Shown here: positions 19,349 to 21,736 of the stretch, one piece after another | Layout of the letters: each line of letters starts with the position of its first letter | How positions within the stretch are numbered: the first letter of the stretch is position 1 | Source: Planctomycetota bacterium | GTDB taxonomy: Bacteria; Planctomycetota; Planctomycetia; Pirellulales; UBA7805 | Direction: 5' to 3' | Assembly (NCBI GenBank): GCA_014237955.1 | Contig: JABABY010000009.1 | Coordinates: forward strand, 1 to 21,736 | DNA: 21,736 nucleotides | Made by a program: the position numbers and the translations under genes | The notes under the pieces: generated by a model | What the model saw: the letters and a program-made list of their open reading frames with translations, nothing else | The model's database searches: none | Told to the model about the DNA's origin: nothing

Positions 19349-21316
19349 ATGCCACCCCATCTAACAAGAGTGTGGTCCGGATGGCCGGCGGTCTTGCTGC
19401 TTTGTTGTAGCACCTGGCTACCTGCGTGCCGTGACAAACCGCCTGCACCAACGGCCCCCGGCGCCCCCGTTGCTGGGCAAACGACAAAAGTGGCAAAACC
19501 ACCTGAAATTCTTGATGCATCCTGGCTGGAGGATCGCAAGAAACAGCAGTTGGCTACCTTGCCGAAGTTCGAGGTGTTTCACGATTTTCAGTTTATCGAT
19601 CGGTTGCCAGAGAGTGGCATTACGTTTGCCCACAAAATCGTCGATGACTCCGGTAAATTCTATATTGCAGATCACTACGATCACGGCAACGCAGTAGCGG
19701 TGGCCGATGTGGACCAGGATGGCCTTCTAGATATTTATTTTACGACCCAATTGGGCGAAAATCAGTTGTGGCACAATCTGGGAAACGGGCAATTCGAAGA
19801 TTGGACCGGGCCGTCCGGGCTTGCGGTGGGAGATCGAATCGGCGTCGCAGCATCGTTTGCCGATACTGACAACGATGGCGATCCGGACCTCTACGTAACG
19901 AGCGTTCGTGGTGGCAACCTCTTCTTTGAAAACGACGGCACCGGCAAGTTTCGTGATAGAACAGAGCAATCGGGACTCGGATATACGGGACATTCTTCTG
20001 GGATTACATTTTTTGACTACAACCGCGATGGTCTGCTCGATCTATTTTTGACCAACGTTGGCGACTACACTACCCAAGAGATCGGGCGAGGCGGCTATTT
20101 TGTCGGCAGCAAAGCCGCCTTTGGCAACCACTTAAAACGTTACTGCGACGAGCAGAGCATCCTCTTTGAGAATCAGGGCAACAATCGCTTTCTGGATGTT
20201 TCAAAAGATGTAGGGCTAACCGACAATAGCTGGAGCGGTGATGCCCATGTGCTGGATCCAAACGAGGACGGTTGGCCCGATTTGTATATACCGAACATGC
20301 AAGGCCATGATGAGTATTATGAAAACGACAATGGCAAACGCTTCGTTCGCAAGAGTCGCGAATTATTTCCGGAAACGCCTTGGGGAACGATGGGTATCGG
20401 CGTGTTTGATTACAATCATGATGGGCGGATGGATATCATACTCACCGACATGCACGTCGATATGTGGGACCAATCGCTTTTTAAGACAATCTCGTTAGAA
20501 ACTGAAAAAGCGAAGGTTGCCGAAGCCAAAAAATTGCCTCTGAACTATCTCGCTACGGATGGCAATCATATCCTTGGCAATGCCTTCTTTGAAAACAATG
20601 GCAATGGAAAATTCACCGAGGTCTCCGACGCCCTCAATACCGAGAATTATTGGCCGTGGGGACTGAGCATTGGGGATTTGAATGCTGATGGTTATGAAGA
20701 TGTCGTTATAACAGCAAGCATGAATTTTGGCTTTCGCTATGCCCTAAACTCCGTACTTCTGAACAATCTCGGAAAGGGCTTTCTCGATAGCGAGTTTATC
20801 GTCGGAGTCGAGCCACGACGGGATGGCCGTACTGCAATCCCCTGGTTCGAACTTGATTGTGATGGTGCTGATCGACCGCACCCACTTTGTAAAGGCCAGA
20901 CCGGTAAAGTTGAAGTCTGGGGTGCTTTGGGATCAAGGTCATCGGTAATCTTTGACCTCGATAACGATGGTGATCTGGATATCGTTACCAACGACTTCAA
21001 TTCAGAGCCGATGGTTTTAGTGAGCAACCTTACCGATCGGAAGCCTGTACATTATCTCAAGATTCAACTTATTGGCAGCAAATCAAACCGCGATGGCTTG
21101 GGGGCCAAGGTCACCGTGACAACGGACTTTGAAACACTTACCAAATATTACGATGGCAAATCAGGCTATCTCGCCCAAAGTCAATATCCAATCTACTTTG
21201 GCCTGGGGGATGCTGAGAGTGCAAAACAGATTGAAGTGCAATGGCCGTCAGGCAAAACGCAAATCGTTGCCGGACCGATTAAGGCCAATCAACTTCTAAA
21301 AGTCAAAGAGGAGTAA
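19349..21316 (+). CDS. CRTAC1-type FG-GAP / ASPIC-UnbV lipoprotein
   Basis: The 655-residue protein begins with a signal peptide and a good lipobox (LPAC, Cys27), predicting attachment to a membrane facing outward. A proline/alanine-rich linker follows. Seven calcium-type FG-GAP motifs run from DVDQDGLLD (residue 120) to DLDNDGDLD, forming a probable beta-propeller. The ASPIC/UnbV domain closes the protein at about 568-652 (IQLIGSKSNRDGLGAKV, then YFGLGDAESAKQIEVQWPSG). It resembles the middle of selenoproteins A and B but has no in-frame UGA, no thioredoxin-like domain and no TPR tail. The SFFWRQVV segment is also absent. It is thus the simple family form next to the two elaborated ones. Ligand and partners are unknown. 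The stop is TAA at 21314-21316, with a second stop, TAG, directly after. Confidence 0.88.
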   Translation: MPPHLTRVWSGWPAVLLLCCSTWLPACRDKPPAPTAPGAPVAGQTTKVAKPPEILDASWLEDRKKQQLATLPKFEVFHDFQFIDRLPESGITFAHKIVDDSGKFYIADHYDHGNAVAVADVDQDGLLDIYFTTQLGENQLWHNLGNGQFEDWTGPSGLAVGDRIGVAASFADTDNDGDPDLYVTSVRGGNLFFENDGTGKFRDRTEQSGLGYTGHSSGITFFDYNRDGLLDLFLTNVGDYTTQEIGRGGYFVGSKAAFGNHLKRYCDEQSILFENQGNNRFLDVSKDVGLTDNSWSGDAHVLDPNEDGWPDLYIPNMQGHDEYYENDNGKRFVRKSRELFPETPWGTMGIGVFDYNHDGRMDIILTDMHVDMWDQSLFKTISLETEKAKVAEAKKLPLNYLATDGNHILGNAFFENNGNGKFTEVSDALNTENYWPWGLSIGDLNADGYEDVVITASMNFGFRYALNSVLLNNLGKGFLDSEFIVGVEPRRDGRTAIPWFELDCDGADRPHPLCKGQTGKVEVWGALGSRSSVIFDLDNDGDLDIVTNDFNSEPMVLVSNLTDRKPVHYLKIQLIGSKSNRDGLGAKVTVTTDFETLTKYYDGKSGYLAQSQYPIYFGLGDAESAKQIEVQWPSGKTQIVAGPIKANQLLKVKEE

Positions 21317-21454
21317 TAGAGGAACTGCTGCCGCCCTACGCTTCCTCACATTCCAGAGCCGAACCGCCTTTGAAAAATACACCACGATGGAAACCGAACG
21401 GCCCTCTCCTAAACGGTGCGTTTTGACAATAGCAAAAAGACGTGGCAGTCCGAT

Positions 21455-21736
21455 TCACTCGGCAATAATGACATCACGGTCATCTCGCCACCGCAAAAGG
21501 CGCTGCATTTCCGCCTCTTTTAACTGGCCCGCCTCGTCAAGTAGCAGCGAATCGCTCGCTCCCCACTTTTCCGCTTGCCGCTGATGTTGCCAAATCTGGA
21601 GTACCTGTTCTACAGCAGCCTCGCGCTGCTCTTGAGACCCAAGGAAATCGTAATCGAGGTCCTCGTAACCCTCAATCGTTTTGAGAGTAAGATATGCATT
21701 ATTTCGAACGACCTCATAAGGGTCCAGGAGCAGGTT
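21455..21736 (-). CDS. C-terminal part of a HEAT-like repeat protein (5' partial)
   Basis: Reading the reverse strand from the window edge gives 93 codons without a stop, ending in TGA (complement of 21455-21457). The sequence has the look of a helical repeat (DPYEVVRNNAYLTLKTIEGY), followed by a charged helix-rich tail (EQVLQIWQHQRQAEKWG and AEMQRLLRWRDDRDVIIAE). The pattern suits HEAT or armadillo-type repeats, whose role is protein binding; a specific function cannot be given. No start is in the window because the gene begins beyond 21736. It converges with the CRTAC1-type gene; the 138 bases between the two stops hold no clear terminator. Confidence 0.7.
   Translation of the reverse strand, partial: NLLLDPYEVVRNNAYLTLKTIEGYEDLDYDFLGSQEQREAAVEQVLQIWQHQRQAEKWGASDSLLLDEAGQLKEAEMQRLLRWRDDRDVIIAE

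Noticed and set aside
21387..21584. Small + strand ORF after the CRTAC1-type gene
   Set aside because: It overlaps the opposite-strand reading frame, which has a much more protein-like sequence; the + strand product is rich in Ser and Arg without pattern.
1..21736. tRNA genes, rRNA, CRISPR arrays, insertion sequences
   Set aside because: No cloverleaf-like sequence, spaced direct repeats, transposase ORF or terminal inverted repeats were seen by eye.

Overview
The window is about 21.7 kb of bacterial DNA. It carries eight genes or gene remnants on the + strand and the end of one on the - strand. The organism is most likely a planctomycete-like bacterium. The first ORF ends in a PEP-CTERM sorting signal, and the window is crowded with large FG-GAP/ASPIC-UnbV propeller proteins, TPR-sulfotransferases and TPR-bearing phosphatase-like proteins. 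Clear Shine-Dalgarno sites are mostly absent. This assignment is inference; there is no rRNA or other phylogenetic marker here.

Layout: (1) 3-131, the end of a PEP-CTERM protein, followed by a strong terminator. (2) 286-2019, a protein with arginase/deacetylase-type metal motifs and a C-terminal membrane helix. (3) 2226-4148 and 4198-6198, two tandem TPR-sulfotransferases. (4) 6416-10273, a membrane-anchored FG-GAP/ASPIC-UnbV/thioredoxin/TPR protein read through an in-frame UGA. (5) 10328-13423, a TPR protein fusing an apparently dead alkaline-phosphatase-superfamily domain to a GNAT-like tail. (6) 13576-17889, a paralogue of (4) with an in-frame UGA at the same place. (7) 17956-19125, a right-handed beta-helix lipoprotein. 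(8) 19349-21316, a CRTAC1-type FG-GAP/ASPIC-UnbV lipoprotein. (9) 21455-21736, the C-terminus of a convergent - strand gene with HEAT-like sequence.

The main discovery is a pair of predicted selenoproteins. Conventional gene calling splits each into two adjacent ORFs, 6365-8383 plus 8405-10273 and 13576-15558 plus 15580-17889. In both, the two halves are in the same frame and separated by a single TGA. The TGA lies inside a 40-nt block that is identical between the paralogues although the flanks have diverged. A six-base-pair hairpin with a GGUCG loop follows, its first loop base 18 nt after the UGA, which closely matches the geometry of the E. coli fdhF SECIS. The joined proteins read GDL-U-SFFWRQVVSQ (SDL in the first copy). 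UGA still serves as a normal stop for other genes here, so this is local recoding and not a changed code.

The proteins look mostly exported or membrane-linked: two N-terminal anchors, two lipoboxes and one C-terminal helix. Together they suggest an envelope system combining calcium-binding propellers, Sec/Cys redox chemistry, TPR scaffolds and sulfation; that functional link is inference. No selenocysteine machinery (selA, selB, selC, selD) is present in the window. No gap between genes exceeds 300 bases; the longest, 6199-6415 and 19126-19348, hold only weak promoter-like sequences and one hairpin.
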